A DNA stretch of 64,000 bases from Bradyrhizobium sp. BR 10289 (GTDB lineage: Bacteria > Pseudomonadota > Alphaproteobacteria > Rhizobiales > Xanthobacteraceae), in contig NZ_JACOFR010000012.1 of assembly GCF_019455385.1 (NCBI RefSeq), positions 124,001-188,000 on the forward strand. Direction: 5' to 3'. Position 1 is the stretch's first letter, and every line of letters starts with the position of its first letter. Below are positions 8,580 to 16,883 of the stretch, in pieces. Both the position numbers and the translations under genes were made by a program. The notes beneath the pieces are model-generated. The model was given only the letters and a program-made list of their open reading frames with translations, ran no database searches and had not been told where the DNA came from.

Positions 8580-9008
8580 TCAGAACTGGCGCGGCGTGAT
8601 CGGCGCCTTGCGGCTCCGGCCCCACAACACGAACAGGCTGAGCGCGAGCAGGACGACATTGAGCGGCGTCACCGGCGCCTCGCCGCGCGAGAGGTGGAAG
8701 ACGAGCGCGATCACCTGCAATACGGAGCAGCCCAGCGCGGCTACCACTGTCAGCCCCGGCAGGATCCGCGTCAGCGCCGGCAGCAGGATGCCGATCCCGC
8801 CAGCGAGATCGACCAGAGCGATGGAGCGGACGAAGGTTTCGGAATATTGCCCGGCCCAAGGCATCATCGCGGCCAGCTGGGGAATCGGCGTGGTCAGCTT
8901 GATGAACCCGGCCGAGATGAAGACGAAGGCGATCAGGGCCTGCGCGGTCCAGAGGCCGATGCGAAGGGGGCGCCCGGCGGGGGCGGTCTCGAAGGTGGCG
9001 GTGGACAT
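8580..9008 (-). CDS. DoxX family membrane protein
   Basis: A 142-residue protein with four hydrophobic helices and the DoxX-type opening IAFVFISAGFIKLTTP, then GGIGILLPALTRILPGLTV. DoxX/DoxD proteins include membrane parts of thiosulfate:quinone oxidoreductase and oxidative-stress complexes. It is the first gene of the DoxX-DsrE-TlpA operon. The 105-bp gap to the divergent LysR regulator probably holds the shared promoter. Confidence 0.8.
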   Translation of the reverse strand: MSTATFETAPAGRPLRIGLWTAQALIAFVFISAGFIKLTTPIPQLAAMMPWAGQYSETFVRSIALVDLAGGIGILLPALTRILPGLTVVAALGCSVLQVIALVFHLSRGEAPVTPLNVVLLALSLFVLWGRSRKAPITPRQF

Positions 9009-9041
9009 GGGTGGCTTCTCCGGAATGTGAGGGTTGCCACC

Positions 9042-9066
9042 ATTTGATGGTTTCGCCTTATTTGAT
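9042..9066. promoter_or_regulatory. Candidate LysR-regulator site between doxX-type and lysR genes
   Basis: The 105-bp divergent gap holds two copies of atttgat with starts 18 bp apart (9042 and 9060). The first is also part of the inverted repeat accat-ttg-atggt (9040-9052). LysR-type regulators usually bind their own divergent promoter region, so this is a reasonable operator candidate, not a proven one. Confidence 0.3.
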
Positions 9067-9113
9067 CATTATGTGTTCCGGGATGGGTTCCTTTCCTGGA
9101 TGTTGATGATTTC

Positions 9114-9998
9114 ATGGATTCTCTGGTCAGCATGAGGGTGTTCTGCCTGGTCGCGGAGCTCAAAAGCTTTGCGTCTGCGGCCGAGCGCCTGCGCATCTCG
9201 CCGGCCATGGCGAGCAAGCATGTCATGCAGCTCGAGCAACGGCTGGGCACGCGTCTGCTCAACCGGACCAGCCGGCGGGTCAGCCTGAGCGAGAGCGGCG
9301 CGCTCTATTTCGAGCAGGCGCGGCAGATGCTGGATTCGCTCGACGAGGTCGAGGCCGCCGTCAGCAACGCGACCGTCGTTCCGCGTGGCAGGCTGCGGTT
9401 GACCGCGCCGGTGTGGATGGCGAATACGATCTTCGCGGGCGTGCTGGCGGATTACCAGGCCCGCTATCCGGAGGTGTGCCTCGATGTCGATCTCAGCGGC
9501 CGGCTTGTCAATCTCGTGGAGGAGGGCTTCGATCTCGCCTTGCGCGCGACCGCAGCGCCGGATGAGTCATTGATCGCGCGTCCCATCACCAACGTGCCGT
9601 TCTACCTGGTGGCTGCGCCCGCTTTCCTCAAACGCGTGGGCCGTCCGAAGACCTTCGCCGATCTCTCCGGCCAGCCCCTGTTGCACTACGCGCTTTATCC
9701 GGGCGAAAGCTTCTCCTTGAAGACGAACGGCACGGTCGAGACCGTCAAGCTCAACCCGGTCCTGCGCAGCGGCAACGAGACGCTGCTGCATATGGCCGTG
9801 CTGGAAGGCATGGGCTTCGCCTTCCTGCCGAAATGGCTGGTCGCCGACGACATCGCCGCCGGACGTCTCGTGCACACCCTGCCTGAGGTGGTCGTCTTCG
9901 AGGGCCGGCTGTTCGCGGTCTATCCGAGCCGCAAATACCTCTCCGCGAAGGTCAGGACCTTCATCGACTTCATCGCTGCCGATAAGCGGATGAAATAG
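9114..9998 (+). CDS. LysR-type transcriptional regulator
   Basis: A 294-residue regulator. The N-terminal winged helix-turn-helix spans about residues 1-60 (AERLRISPAMASKHVMQLEQRLGTRLLNRTSRRVSLSESG region). The rest is the periplasmic-binding-like effector domain ending in a typical LysR C-terminus. It is transcribed away from the DoxX-DsrE-TlpA operon, its most likely target. The inducer is unknown. It converges with the acyl-CoA dehydrogenase gene with a 6-bp gap. Confidence 0.9.
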   Translation: MDSLVSMRVFCLVAELKSFASAAERLRISPAMASKHVMQLEQRLGTRLLNRTSRRVSLSESGALYFEQARQMLDSLDEVEAAVSNATVVPRGRLRLTAPVWMANTIFAGVLADYQARYPEVCLDVDLSGRLVNLVEEGFDLALRATAAPDESLIARPITNVPFYLVAAPAFLKRVGRPKTFADLSGQPLLHYALYPGESFSLKTNGTVETVKLNPVLRSGNETLLHMAVLEGMGFAFLPKWLVADDIAAGRLVHTLPEVVVFEGRLFAVYPSRKYLSAKVRTFIDFIAADKRMK

Positions 9999-10004
9999 CC
10001 GGCC

Positions 10005-11150
10005 CTACAGCGATCTCGCGATCAGCAGCTTCATGATCTCGTTGGTGCCGCCATAGATCTTCTGGATGCGGGAATCGATGAAGATGCGCGAGATCGGGTA
10101 TTCCTGCATGTAGCCGTAGCCGCCGAACAGCTGGAGGCATTCGTCGGCGGTCTGCACCTGCTTGTCCGAGCACCAGTATTTCGCCATCGACGCAGTGACG
10201 GTGTCGAGATCTTTTGCGACGAGACGCTCGATGCACCAGTCGACAAAGACGCGGGCAATCATCGCTTCGGTCTTGCGCTCGGCCAGCGTGAAGGCGGTGT
10301 TCTGGAAATCCAGCAGCGGCTTGCCGAACGCCTTCCGCTCCTTGGTGTAGTCGACGGTGAGCTTGACGGCGCGCTCCATCGCGGCGACGGCGCCGACCGC
10401 GAGCGCGAGCCGCTCCTGCGGCAATTGCTGCATCAGCTGGACAAAACCCTGGCCCTCTTCCTTGCCGAGCAGGTTTTCCGGCGGCACGGTGACATTGTCG
10501 AAGAACAGCTCCGACGTATCGGAGGCGTGCAGGCCGATCTTGTCGAGGTTGCGCCCGCGCTTGTAGCCGTCCGCACCTGCGGTCTCGACCACGATCAGCG
10601 AGATGCCTTTGGCCCCGGCCTCGCCCGTGCGCGCCACCACGATGACGAGATCGGCGGCCTGGCCGTTGGTGATGAACGTCTTCTGGCCGTTGATGACGTA
10701 GGAATTGCCCTGCTTCTTGGCCGTGGTCTTGACCGCCTGCAAATCCGAGCCGGTGCCGGGCTCGGTCATGGCGATGGCGCCGACCATCTCGCCCGAGGCC
10801 ATCTTCGGCAGCCAGCGCTTCTTCTGCTCCTCCGAGCCGTAATTGAGGATGTAGTGGGCGACGATGGCGCTGTGAACGGAGACGCCGGTGGTCAGCTCCG
10901 GCACCGTGCTCTCGAGATCGTCCAGCACCGCTGCGTCATAGGCGAAGGTCGCACCCAAGCCGCCATATTCCTCCGGCACGCTCGCCAGCAGCGCACCCAT
11001 CTCGCCGAGTCCGCGCCAGGCGAAGCGATCGACCATCTTCTGCGCGCGCCATTTCTCGGCATGCGGCGCCAAATCCTTGGCCAGATATTTCCGGAACTGA
11101 TCGCGGAAGACATCGAGCTCTTCGGTCATCCAGGAGGAGCGGTAGGACAT
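10005..11150 (-). CDS. Acyl-CoA dehydrogenase (ACADL-like)
   Basis: A 381-residue FAD flavoprotein with the acyl-CoA dehydrogenase signatures AIAMTEPGTGSDLQAVKT and YTKERKAFGKPLLDFQ. The usual C-terminal catalytic Glu (IYEGT in medium-chain enzymes) is Gly here (IYGGTNEIMK). A Glu in LPQERLAL matches the position used as base in long-chain and isovaleryl-CoA dehydrogenases. It would oxidise an acyl-CoA to the trans-2-enoyl-CoA. The start at 11150 follows gaggtgacc; a longer reading to 11204 lacks support. It is divergent from the hydrolase gene. Confidence 0.88.
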   Translation of the reverse strand: MSYRSSWMTEELDVFRDQFRKYLAKDLAPHAEKWRAQKMVDRFAWRGLGEMGALLASVPEEYGGLGATFAYDAAVLDDLESTVPELTTGVSVHSAIVAHYILNYGSEEQKKRWLPKMASGEMVGAIAMTEPGTGSDLQAVKTTAKKQGNSYVINGQKTFITNGQAADLVIVVARTGEAGAKGISLIVVETAGADGYKRGRNLDKIGLHASDTSELFFDNVTVPPENLLGKEEGQGFVQLMQQLPQERLALAVGAVAAMERAVKLTVDYTKERKAFGKPLLDFQNTAFTLAERKTEAMIARVFVDWCIERLVAKDLDTVTASMAKYWCSDKQVQTADECLQLFGGYGYMQEYPISRIFIDSRIQKIYGGTNEIMKLLIARSL

Positions 11151-11276
11151 GGTCACCTCGGTTGATTCCACTTTGCGGCTTGGTAGGCCAGCAGGCCGCT
11201 GCAATTATTGTGTTTTCAGGCTGCGCCGGTGACGCTACCAAGGCGCCCGGAAACGCCTTTGTCGGGATGGTTGATT

Positions 11277-11954
11277 GTGGCTGCCAAAACTCAAGAGCTC
11301 AAGCTCGACATCGATCGCGTCGGCACGGTCTCCGCGATCCTGATGAGACCCGCCCATGCGCGCGCCTGCTACGTGCTGGCACACGGTGCCGGCACCGACA
11401 TGCGGCATGCCTCGATGGAGAAGATTGCGGCGGACCTCAGCGAGCGCGGCATCGCGACGCTGCGCTTCAATTTTCCCTACATGGAAAACAAACAAGGCCG
11501 TCCCGACCAGCCGGCGGTTGCGCACGCCGCCGTCCGTGCGGCGGTCGCGGAGGCTTTGCGGCTGTGTCCAGGGCTGAAGCTCGTGGCGGGCGGAAAATCG
11601 TTCGGCGGGCGCATGACCTCGCAGGCGCAGGCCAAGGCGCCGCTGCCCGAGGTCAAAGGGCTCGCCTTCCTCGGCTTTCCCCTGCATGCCGACAAGAAGC
11701 CGTCGGCCGAGCGCGCCGCGCATCTGGCCGAGGTCAATATCCCGATGCTGTTCCTGCAAGGCACACGCGACGGGCTGGCCGATCTCGGCCTGCTCAAGCC
11801 CGTCGTCGCTTCGCTTGGCTCGAAGGCGACGCTGCACGAGGTCGAAGGCGGCGATCATTCCTTTGCGGTGCTGAAGAAGTCCGGTCGCACCAACGACGAC
11901 GCGCTGGCGGAGGTGCTCGACGCGCTCGCCGCCTGGATCGATCGGCTCGCCTAA
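11277..11954 (+). CDS. Tex30/KANL3-type alpha/beta hydrolase
   Basis: About 225 residues with an alpha/beta hydrolase core: ARACYVLAHGAGTDMRH, the nucleophile elbow AGGKSFGGRM (Ser in GKSFGG), an acid in GTRDGLAD, and a late His in GGDHSFAV. It resembles the KANL3/Tex30 group of predicted serine hydrolases. The start is uncertain: GTG at 11277 and TTG at 11271 both follow gggatgg; a TTG at 11208 would add residues unlike the family. It converges on the reductase gene with a 3-bp gap. Substrate unknown. Confidence 0.72.
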   Translation: MAAKTQELKLDIDRVGTVSAILMRPAHARACYVLAHGAGTDMRHASMEKIAADLSERGIATLRFNFPYMENKQGRPDQPAVAHAAVRAAVAEALRLCPGLKLVAGGKSFGGRMTSQAQAKAPLPEVKGLAFLGFPLHADKKPSAERAAHLAEVNIPMLFLQGTRDGLADLGLLKPVVASLGSKATLHEVEGGDHSFAVLKKSGRTNDDALAEVLDALAAWIDRLA

Positions 11955-11957
11955 AAC

Positions 11958-12932
11958 TCAGGCCGAATAAAGCCCCTTGTCGCGCGCCTTCTGGATCGCG
12001 AGCGCGGCGATCAGGTCCAGCGTCGGCGTCGACAGGCCGGCGGTGCGCGCGAAGGCGGCGGGCGCCTTCACCAGCACGTCGATCTCCATGGCGCGGCCGA
12101 GCTCGTAATCCTGCAGCAGCGACGGCTTGTGGTTCGGGGCGGGGCCGCTGCGCGTCACCCGCTTGACCTCCGGGATGAAGTGCTGGGCAATGTCGTTGGC
12201 CTCGTTCAGCATGCGCGGGATCACCTCGGTGAAGGCGGGGTCGTCGCGGACGCCGCGTGCGGTCTGGCCCGTCAGCAGGCACAGCACCGAGAGCGACATG
12301 TTGGTCAGTAGCTTTGACCAGATCGCCTCACGGATCTCGGCCACCGGCGGCGATTCCAGCCGCGCGTCGTTGAAGGCGCCGCGCAGCTTTGTGATGCGCT
12401 CGGAATTGCGGTCGTCGCATTCGCCGATCAAAAGGCGATTGCGGTCGGGCGTCAGGTTTTGCACCACGCCCGGCGTGGTCACCTCGTTGGACGAGAAGAT
12501 CACGCCACCGATGATCCGCTCTTTCGGGATGCAGGCGCGTAGCCGTCCGCCCGGATCGAGGAAGGATATGTCCGGCGGCGTCGGGTGCCGCGGCGGCAGG
12601 CCGATACCGTACCACCAGGGAATGCCGTTCTGCGCGAACACGATGGCGGTATCGTCCTGCAGCAGCGGCTTGAGGCTGGCGACCAGCCCGGTCAAGGCCG
12701 TCGCCTTTAGCGTCGAGATCACGACGTCCTGCGGACCGAGCTGGGCCGGATCGCCCGACGCGTTCACCTTGGCGGTGACCTCGGAATCGCCGACGCGCAG
12801 CTTGAGTCCATTGGCCCGGACGGCTTCGAGATGCGCTCCCCGCATCACGCAGCCGACGTCATGGCCGGCGCGCGCCAGCCGTACCGCGATATGGCTGCCG
12901 ACGGCGCCCGCGCCGAAAATGCAGATGCGCAT
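11958..12932 (-). CDS. Ketopantoate reductase (PanE/ApbA) family protein
   Basis: A 324-residue NAD(P)-dependent reductase. Residues 1-30 hold the Rossmann motif IFGAGAVGSHIAVRLARAG, followed by CVMRG for NADP phosphate binding. The C-terminal helical domain includes EIREAIWSKLLTNMSLS. Family members reduce 2-oxo acids such as 2-dehydropantoate, but many paralogues in soil bacteria act on other substrates. No pantothenate genes are near, so panE is not assigned. ATG at 12932 starts exactly at the Rossmann strand. Confidence 0.82.
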   Translation of the reverse strand: MRICIFGAGAVGSHIAVRLARAGHDVGCVMRGAHLEAVRANGLKLRVGDSEVTAKVNASGDPAQLGPQDVVISTLKATALTGLVASLKPLLQDDTAIVFAQNGIPWWYGIGLPPRHPTPPDISFLDPGGRLRACIPKERIIGGVIFSSNEVTTPGVVQNLTPDRNRLLIGECDDRNSERITKLRGAFNDARLESPPVAEIREAIWSKLLTNMSLSVLCLLTGQTARGVRDDPAFTEVIPRMLNEANDIAQHFIPEVKRVTRSGPAPNHKPSLLQDYELGRAMEIDVLVKAPAAFARTAGLSTPTLDLIAALAIQKARDKGLYSA

Positions 12933-13087
12933 AAATGTCTCGTCCCTGGTCCTTGGATGCCGCCCGGCGGCAGCATGACACAAGCCGCCATGCGATGGAC
13001 GCGGCCGCCCCACGCTGGAAAGATATGGATCGGCACACATGGCCTCGGCCATAGTGCGCGGCCAACAAGATGACCGGAGGCTTGCCG

Positions 13088-13891
13088 ATGACTGCCAACC
13101 CCGTCCTGTGGACCTTGAATACGCGCGGCGTTGCCACCGTTACGCTGAACCGGCCCGAGGTGAACAACGCCTATGACGGCGCGCTTATCGCAGGCGTGCT
13201 GGCGGCCATGGATGATCTGGCCAAGAAGCCGAACCTGCGCATCGTCGTGCTCAAGGGCAACGGCAAGCATTTCCAGGCCGGCGCCGACCTCAAATGGATC
13301 AATGGCGTCAGGCCGCAATCGGCCGAGGCGAACGAGGCGGCATCCCGGGCGACTTTCGAAGCCGTGCAGCGCCTCAACACGTTGCCGATCCCGACCGTCG
13401 CGCTGGTGCAAGGCGGCTGCTTTGGCGGCGGCACGGGTGTCATTGCAGCCTGCGACGTCGTGATCGCCGCTGACAACGCGCTGTTCTCCATTACCGAGGT
13501 ACGCTGGGGCCTGACGGCCGCCATCATCATTCCGCAGCTCTGCGATGCCATTGGCGTGCGGCAGGTCCGCCGTTACGCACTCACCGGTGAGCGCTTCGGC
13601 GCCGAGGAGGCCCGCCGCATCGGCCTCGTCCACGACGTGGTACCGCTCGCCGATCTCGAATCCGCCGGCGCCAAGGTGGTCGATCAACTACTGGCCAACG
13701 GGCCGGAGGCGATGGCCGAGACCAAGCGCCTCGCGCTGGAGAGCTCGTTCGGCGGCATGGCAGTGGACGATGCCGCCTATAAGCGGCTCGTCCAGCTGCA
13801 CTCGCTGAAGCGCCAGAGTGCGGAGGCGGCAGAGGGACTGGCCTCGTTCGCCGAGAAGCGGGCAGCGAATTGGGGCGGTGGCAAAGGCTGA
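13088..13891 (+). CDS. Enoyl-CoA hydratase/isomerase (LiuC-like crotonase)
   Basis: A 267-residue crotonase-fold enzyme. The oxyanion hole is in HFQAGADLKW and GGCFGGGTGV. Of the two catalytic glutamates of classical hydratases, the first (in GGGCE) is glycine here, while the second is kept in SITEVRWGL. The pattern SITEVRWGL...RRYALTGERF resembles methylglutaconyl-CoA hydratases of leucine breakdown, but the other leucine genes are absent here. The ATG at 13088 has a strong site (ggagg) 8 bp upstream; an ATG at 13070 lies before that site. Confidence 0.82.
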   Translation: MTANPVLWTLNTRGVATVTLNRPEVNNAYDGALIAGVLAAMDDLAKKPNLRIVVLKGNGKHFQAGADLKWINGVRPQSAEANEAASRATFEAVQRLNTLPIPTVALVQGGCFGGGTGVIAACDVVIAADNALFSITEVRWGLTAAIIIPQLCDAIGVRQVRRYALTGERFGAEEARRIGLVHDVVPLADLESAGAKVVDQLLANGPEAMAETKRLALESSFGGMAVDDAAYKRLVQLHSLKRQSAEAAEGLASFAEKRAANWGGGKG

Positions 13892-13894
13892 GCT

Positions 13895-14167
13895 TCAGCA
13901 GCCGCGGCAGATGTTGTTGATGCTGCGATACACGGCGTCATCGTCCTGCCGCATCTGGCGGAGTGACTGGAGCGTATCGCTCTCGCCGGCGGGCGCGGGC
14001 GGCTTGCGCTTCGCCTCGAGCTCTTCCTCCTGCCGCTTGTAGCAGGCCTCGCGATCGGGCTTGCTCTGGATGAAGCGGCAGTTCTGCTCCAGTGCGGCGG
14101 CGGGAACGGCCGACAGCGCGAGGGCAATAGAGGTCGCGAAGCAGTACCTGACGATGATCGAATTCAT
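13895..14167 (-). CDS. Small secreted protein, unknown function
   Basis: A 90-residue protein with a clear signal peptide (FATSIALALSAVPAAA) and a short charged mature part with paired cysteines (NCRFI...REACYKRQEEELEAKRK, ending NNICRGC). Four cysteines in the mature part suggest a disulfide-stabilised periplasmic protein. ATG 14167 was preferred because it begins the signal peptide. The gene converges on the enoyl-CoA hydratase gene with a 3-bp gap. No family recognised. Confidence 0.6.
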   Translation of the reverse strand: MNSIIVRYCFATSIALALSAVPAAALEQNCRFIQSKPDREACYKRQEEELEAKRKPPAPAGESDTLQSLRQMRQDDDAVYRSINNICRGC

Positions 14168-14279
14168 GGCCGCCCTTGTCTCAGGTTCACCGATGGCGAG
14201 CAACCGCGATCTTGCGAGGATGAGGACCGCCGGGTAATCCGTGATCCAGTTCGAACCAGATTCCGGGAAGGAACGCGCC

Positions 14280-15647
14280 ATGCGGGCCATGACGATCGAA
14301 GAACCGGCACGCAAGGTGCCGCTCTACGGCGAATATGAAGTCGTCGTGCTTGGCGGCGGCCCGGCCGGAATCGTCGCCGCAGCCTCAGCCGCACGCGCGG
14401 GACGCAAGACCCTGCTGATCGAGCGTTACGGCTTTCTCGGCGGCATGGGGACAGCTGCCGGCGTCACCAATTTCTGCGGCCTGCATGGCAATGTCTACGG
14501 CCAGGCCCACCGGCTGGTGCAGGGCATGGCGTCCGAGCTGCTGTCGCGGATCGACCGGCTCAACGGTCTCAACACGCCGCACCTGATCCTCGGCAAGGTG
14601 TTCGCCCAGGCCTACGACACCGCGGCCTACAAGATCGCCGCCGACGGGCTCCTCGCCAGCCACAAGGTCAATATCCTCTTTCATGCGCTCGGCGCCGGCG
14701 TCGTGATGGGCGACGACCGCCGCATCGATGCGCTGCTGGTCGAGACCAAGGCCGGACGCCAAGCGGTGCGCGCGGAGATTTTCATCGACTGCTCCGGTGA
14801 CGGTGACCTCGCGGTCTGGGCCGGGGCGCCGTTCGAGATCGGCGATGAGCACGGTCATCCGATGTACCCGTCGATGATGTTGCGTCTCAACGGCATCGAT
14901 CCGGAGAAGGCGGGCGATGCCTGGCGCACCATCCCGCAATTGATGGAGAAGGCGCTCGCCGCAGGCACCCACACATTCCCGCGCAAGAGCGCGATCGTGC
15001 GGCCGCAAAAATCCGGCATCGAATGGCGGGTCAATTTCACGCAAGTGGCGCGCGAGGACGGCCACGCCATCAACGGCGTCGAGCCCGACGATCTCACCCG
15101 CGGCGAGATCGAGGGCCGCAAGCAGGCGCTCGCGGCGTACGAGTTTTTGCGCAGCACCGTGCCGGGCTTCGAAAAGTCCTACATCGTCGACCTGCCGCCG
15201 CAGCTCGGCATCCGCGAGACCCGCCGCATCAAGGGTGGCTACCAGCTCAGCGGCCAGGATGTGCTGGGCTGCGCCTCGTTCGAGGATTCCATCGGCGTCA
15301 ACGGCTGGCCGATCGAGGCCCATGTTCCCGGCGATGTCGTCTTCACCTTCCCGCCGATCCCGGAATCGCGCGGCTATAACGAATTGCCCTACCGCATGCT
15401 GGTGCCCGAGGGCGTCGACAACCTCCTGGTCGCCGGCCGCTGCGCCTCGATGACCCATGAGGGCCAGTCGGCGGCCCGGGTGTCCGGGGCCTGCTTCGTG
15501 ATGGGCGAGGCCGCCGGTTCCGCCGCGGCGCTGGCGCTCTCCGGAAATCGCATTCCGCGCGAAATCGCCATTGAAAAGTTGCAGGAAACGTTGAAACAAC
15601 AGGGCGCCTTCATCGGGCGCGATCAGGCGGTGCCCGAAGGTTTGTGA
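14280..15647 (+). CDS. FAD-dependent oxidoreductase
   Basis: A 455-residue flavoprotein of the FAD_oxidored type. The dinucleotide fold is EVVVLGGGPAGIVAAASAAR, followed by ERYGFLGGMGTAAGVTNF, and a C-terminal FAD motif lies in GVDNLLVAGRCASMTHEG. Such enzymes oxidise or reduce small organic substrates; no specific reaction can be assigned. ATG 14280 follows gggaagga at good distance; a GTG at 14241 has no such site. The ABC transporter binding-protein gene begins 40 bp later, so uptake and oxidation of the same compound is plausible. Confidence 0.82.
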   Translation: MRAMTIEEPARKVPLYGEYEVVVLGGGPAGIVAAASAARAGRKTLLIERYGFLGGMGTAAGVTNFCGLHGNVYGQAHRLVQGMASELLSRIDRLNGLNTPHLILGKVFAQAYDTAAYKIAADGLLASHKVNILFHALGAGVVMGDDRRIDALLVETKAGRQAVRAEIFIDCSGDGDLAVWAGAPFEIGDEHGHPMYPSMMLRLNGIDPEKAGDAWRTIPQLMEKALAAGTHTFPRKSAIVRPQKSGIEWRVNFTQVAREDGHAINGVEPDDLTRGEIEGRKQALAAYEFLRSTVPGFEKSYIVDLPPQLGIRETRRIKGGYQLSGQDVLGCASFEDSIGVNGWPIEAHVPGDVVFTFPPIPESRGYNELPYRMLVPEGVDNLLVAGRCASMTHEGQSAARVSGACFVMGEAAGSAAALALSGNRIPREIAIEKLQETLKQQGAFIGRDQAVPEGL

Positions 15648-15687
15648 CAGCTGTAACAGAACGGCGAAGAGAGCGAGAGGAAACGGG

Positions 15688-16692
15688 ATGATCGGGATTG
15701 CGCGGCTCGCGCTTGTGGGCCTGATGGCGATCACGGCGCTGGGCACGGCCCGTGCCGAAGATGCGCTCAAGGCCAAGGTCGGGGTGCTCCGCCTGTCGTC
15801 CTCCGCGCCCGTTTTCATCGCCCAGGATAAGGGCTATTTCCGCGAGGCCGGTCTCGACGTCGAGCTGAAATTCTTCGACGCGGCGCAGCCGATCGCGGTC
15901 GCCACGACCTCGGGCGACGTCGATTTCGGCGTCACCGCCTTCACCGCCGGTCTCTACAATCTCGCCGGCAAGGGCGTGCTGAAGGTGATCGGCGGCATGA
16001 GCCGCGAAAAGGCCGGCTATCCCCTGATCGGCTATTTCGCCAGCAACAACGCCTATGCGGCCGGGCTGAAGACGCCGAAGGATCTCGCCGGCAAGCGCGT
16101 GGCGATGACGCAGGTCGGATCGAGCTTTCATTATTCGCTCGGCCTGCTCGCCGACAAATACGGTTTCAAGCTCGCGGATGTGAAGATCGTCCCGCTGCAA
16201 TCGCTGTCGAATGCCGCGGCCGCGCTGAAGGGCGAGACCGTCGATGCGGCGCTGCTGCCGATCTCCACCGCGCGAAGGCTGATGGACGAGGGCGGCGCGA
16301 AGTTTCTGGGTTGGGTCGGCGACGAGACGCCCTGGCAGCTCGGCGCGGTGTTCGCGTCCCCGAAGACGATGACCAACAAGGCTCTGGTGACGAAATTTCT
16401 CGGCGTGCTCGCGAAAGCCGATCGCGAATATCACGACGTCATTCTGGCTTCGATGAAGGACGGCGTCGCCCCGATCAACGAGCAGACCAAGCCGTTGCTG
16501 GAGATCATCGCCAAATACACCAATCTGCCGGTCGAGCAGGTGGTCGGCAATTGCGCCTATATCGATCCCGACGGCAAGCTGGACGTGAAGAACGTCGACA
16601 ACCAGATCAAGTGGCTCCAGGAGCAGGGCTTCGCGGACAAGGGTTATGATGCGAATGCGATCATCGCCAAGGATTTTGTGAAGGCGGATTGA
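15688..16692 (+). CDS. ABC transporter substrate-binding protein (NMT1/SsuA type)
   Basis: A 334-residue periplasmic receptor with a signal peptide (cleavage near ARA-EDAL) and the NMT1/SsuA-like opening KVGVLRLSSSAPVFIAQDKGYFREAGLDVELKF region. Relatives bind sulfonates, nitrate, pyrimidine precursors or aromatic acids. It starts an ABC operon with the ATPase and permease downstream. A 146-bp palindromic repeat lies between it and the ATPase gene. The adjacent FAD oxidoreductase may act on the ligand. Confidence 0.87.
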   Translation: MIGIARLALVGLMAITALGTARAEDALKAKVGVLRLSSSAPVFIAQDKGYFREAGLDVELKFFDAAQPIAVATTSGDVDFGVTAFTAGLYNLAGKGVLKVIGGMSREKAGYPLIGYFASNNAYAAGLKTPKDLAGKRVAMTQVGSSFHYSLGLLADKYGFKLADVKIVPLQSLSNAAAALKGETVDAALLPISTARRLMDEGGAKFLGWVGDETPWQLGAVFASPKTMTNKALVTKFLGVLAKADREYHDVILASMKDGVAPINEQTKPLLEIIAKYTNLPVEQVVGNCAYIDPDGKLDVKNVDNQIKWLQEQGFADKGYDANAIIAKDFVKAD

Positions 16693-16714
16693 TTGATGCG
16701 AACCGTTCTCTCAC

Positions 16715-16860
16715 CCCGTCATCCTGAGGTGCTCGACTTGCGGTCTTCCGCAAGGCAAGCCTCGAAGGATGCACGGCCCGGATGCGGCGGGGCCGTTCAT
16801 CCTTCGAGGCTCCCATTGCGATGCGTTCGCATCGCAATGCTCGCACCTCAGGATGACGGG
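16715..16860. repeat. Dispersed palindromic repeat, family A (copy 1)
   Basis: A 146-bp element with perfect 15-bp ends (cccgtcatcctgagg / cctcaggatgacggg) and an inner pair gcctcgaaggatg / catccttcgaggc. Each half also has a variable hairpin: cttgcgg-tctt-ccgcaag on the left, and cattgcgatgc-gttc-gcatcgcaatg on the right. Copies 2 and 3 are at 28807 and 62275. This copy lies between the binding-protein and ATPase genes of an ABC operon. Confidence 0.85.
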
Positions 16861-16883
16861 TCGACGGTGGGAGCGCGTAGCTC

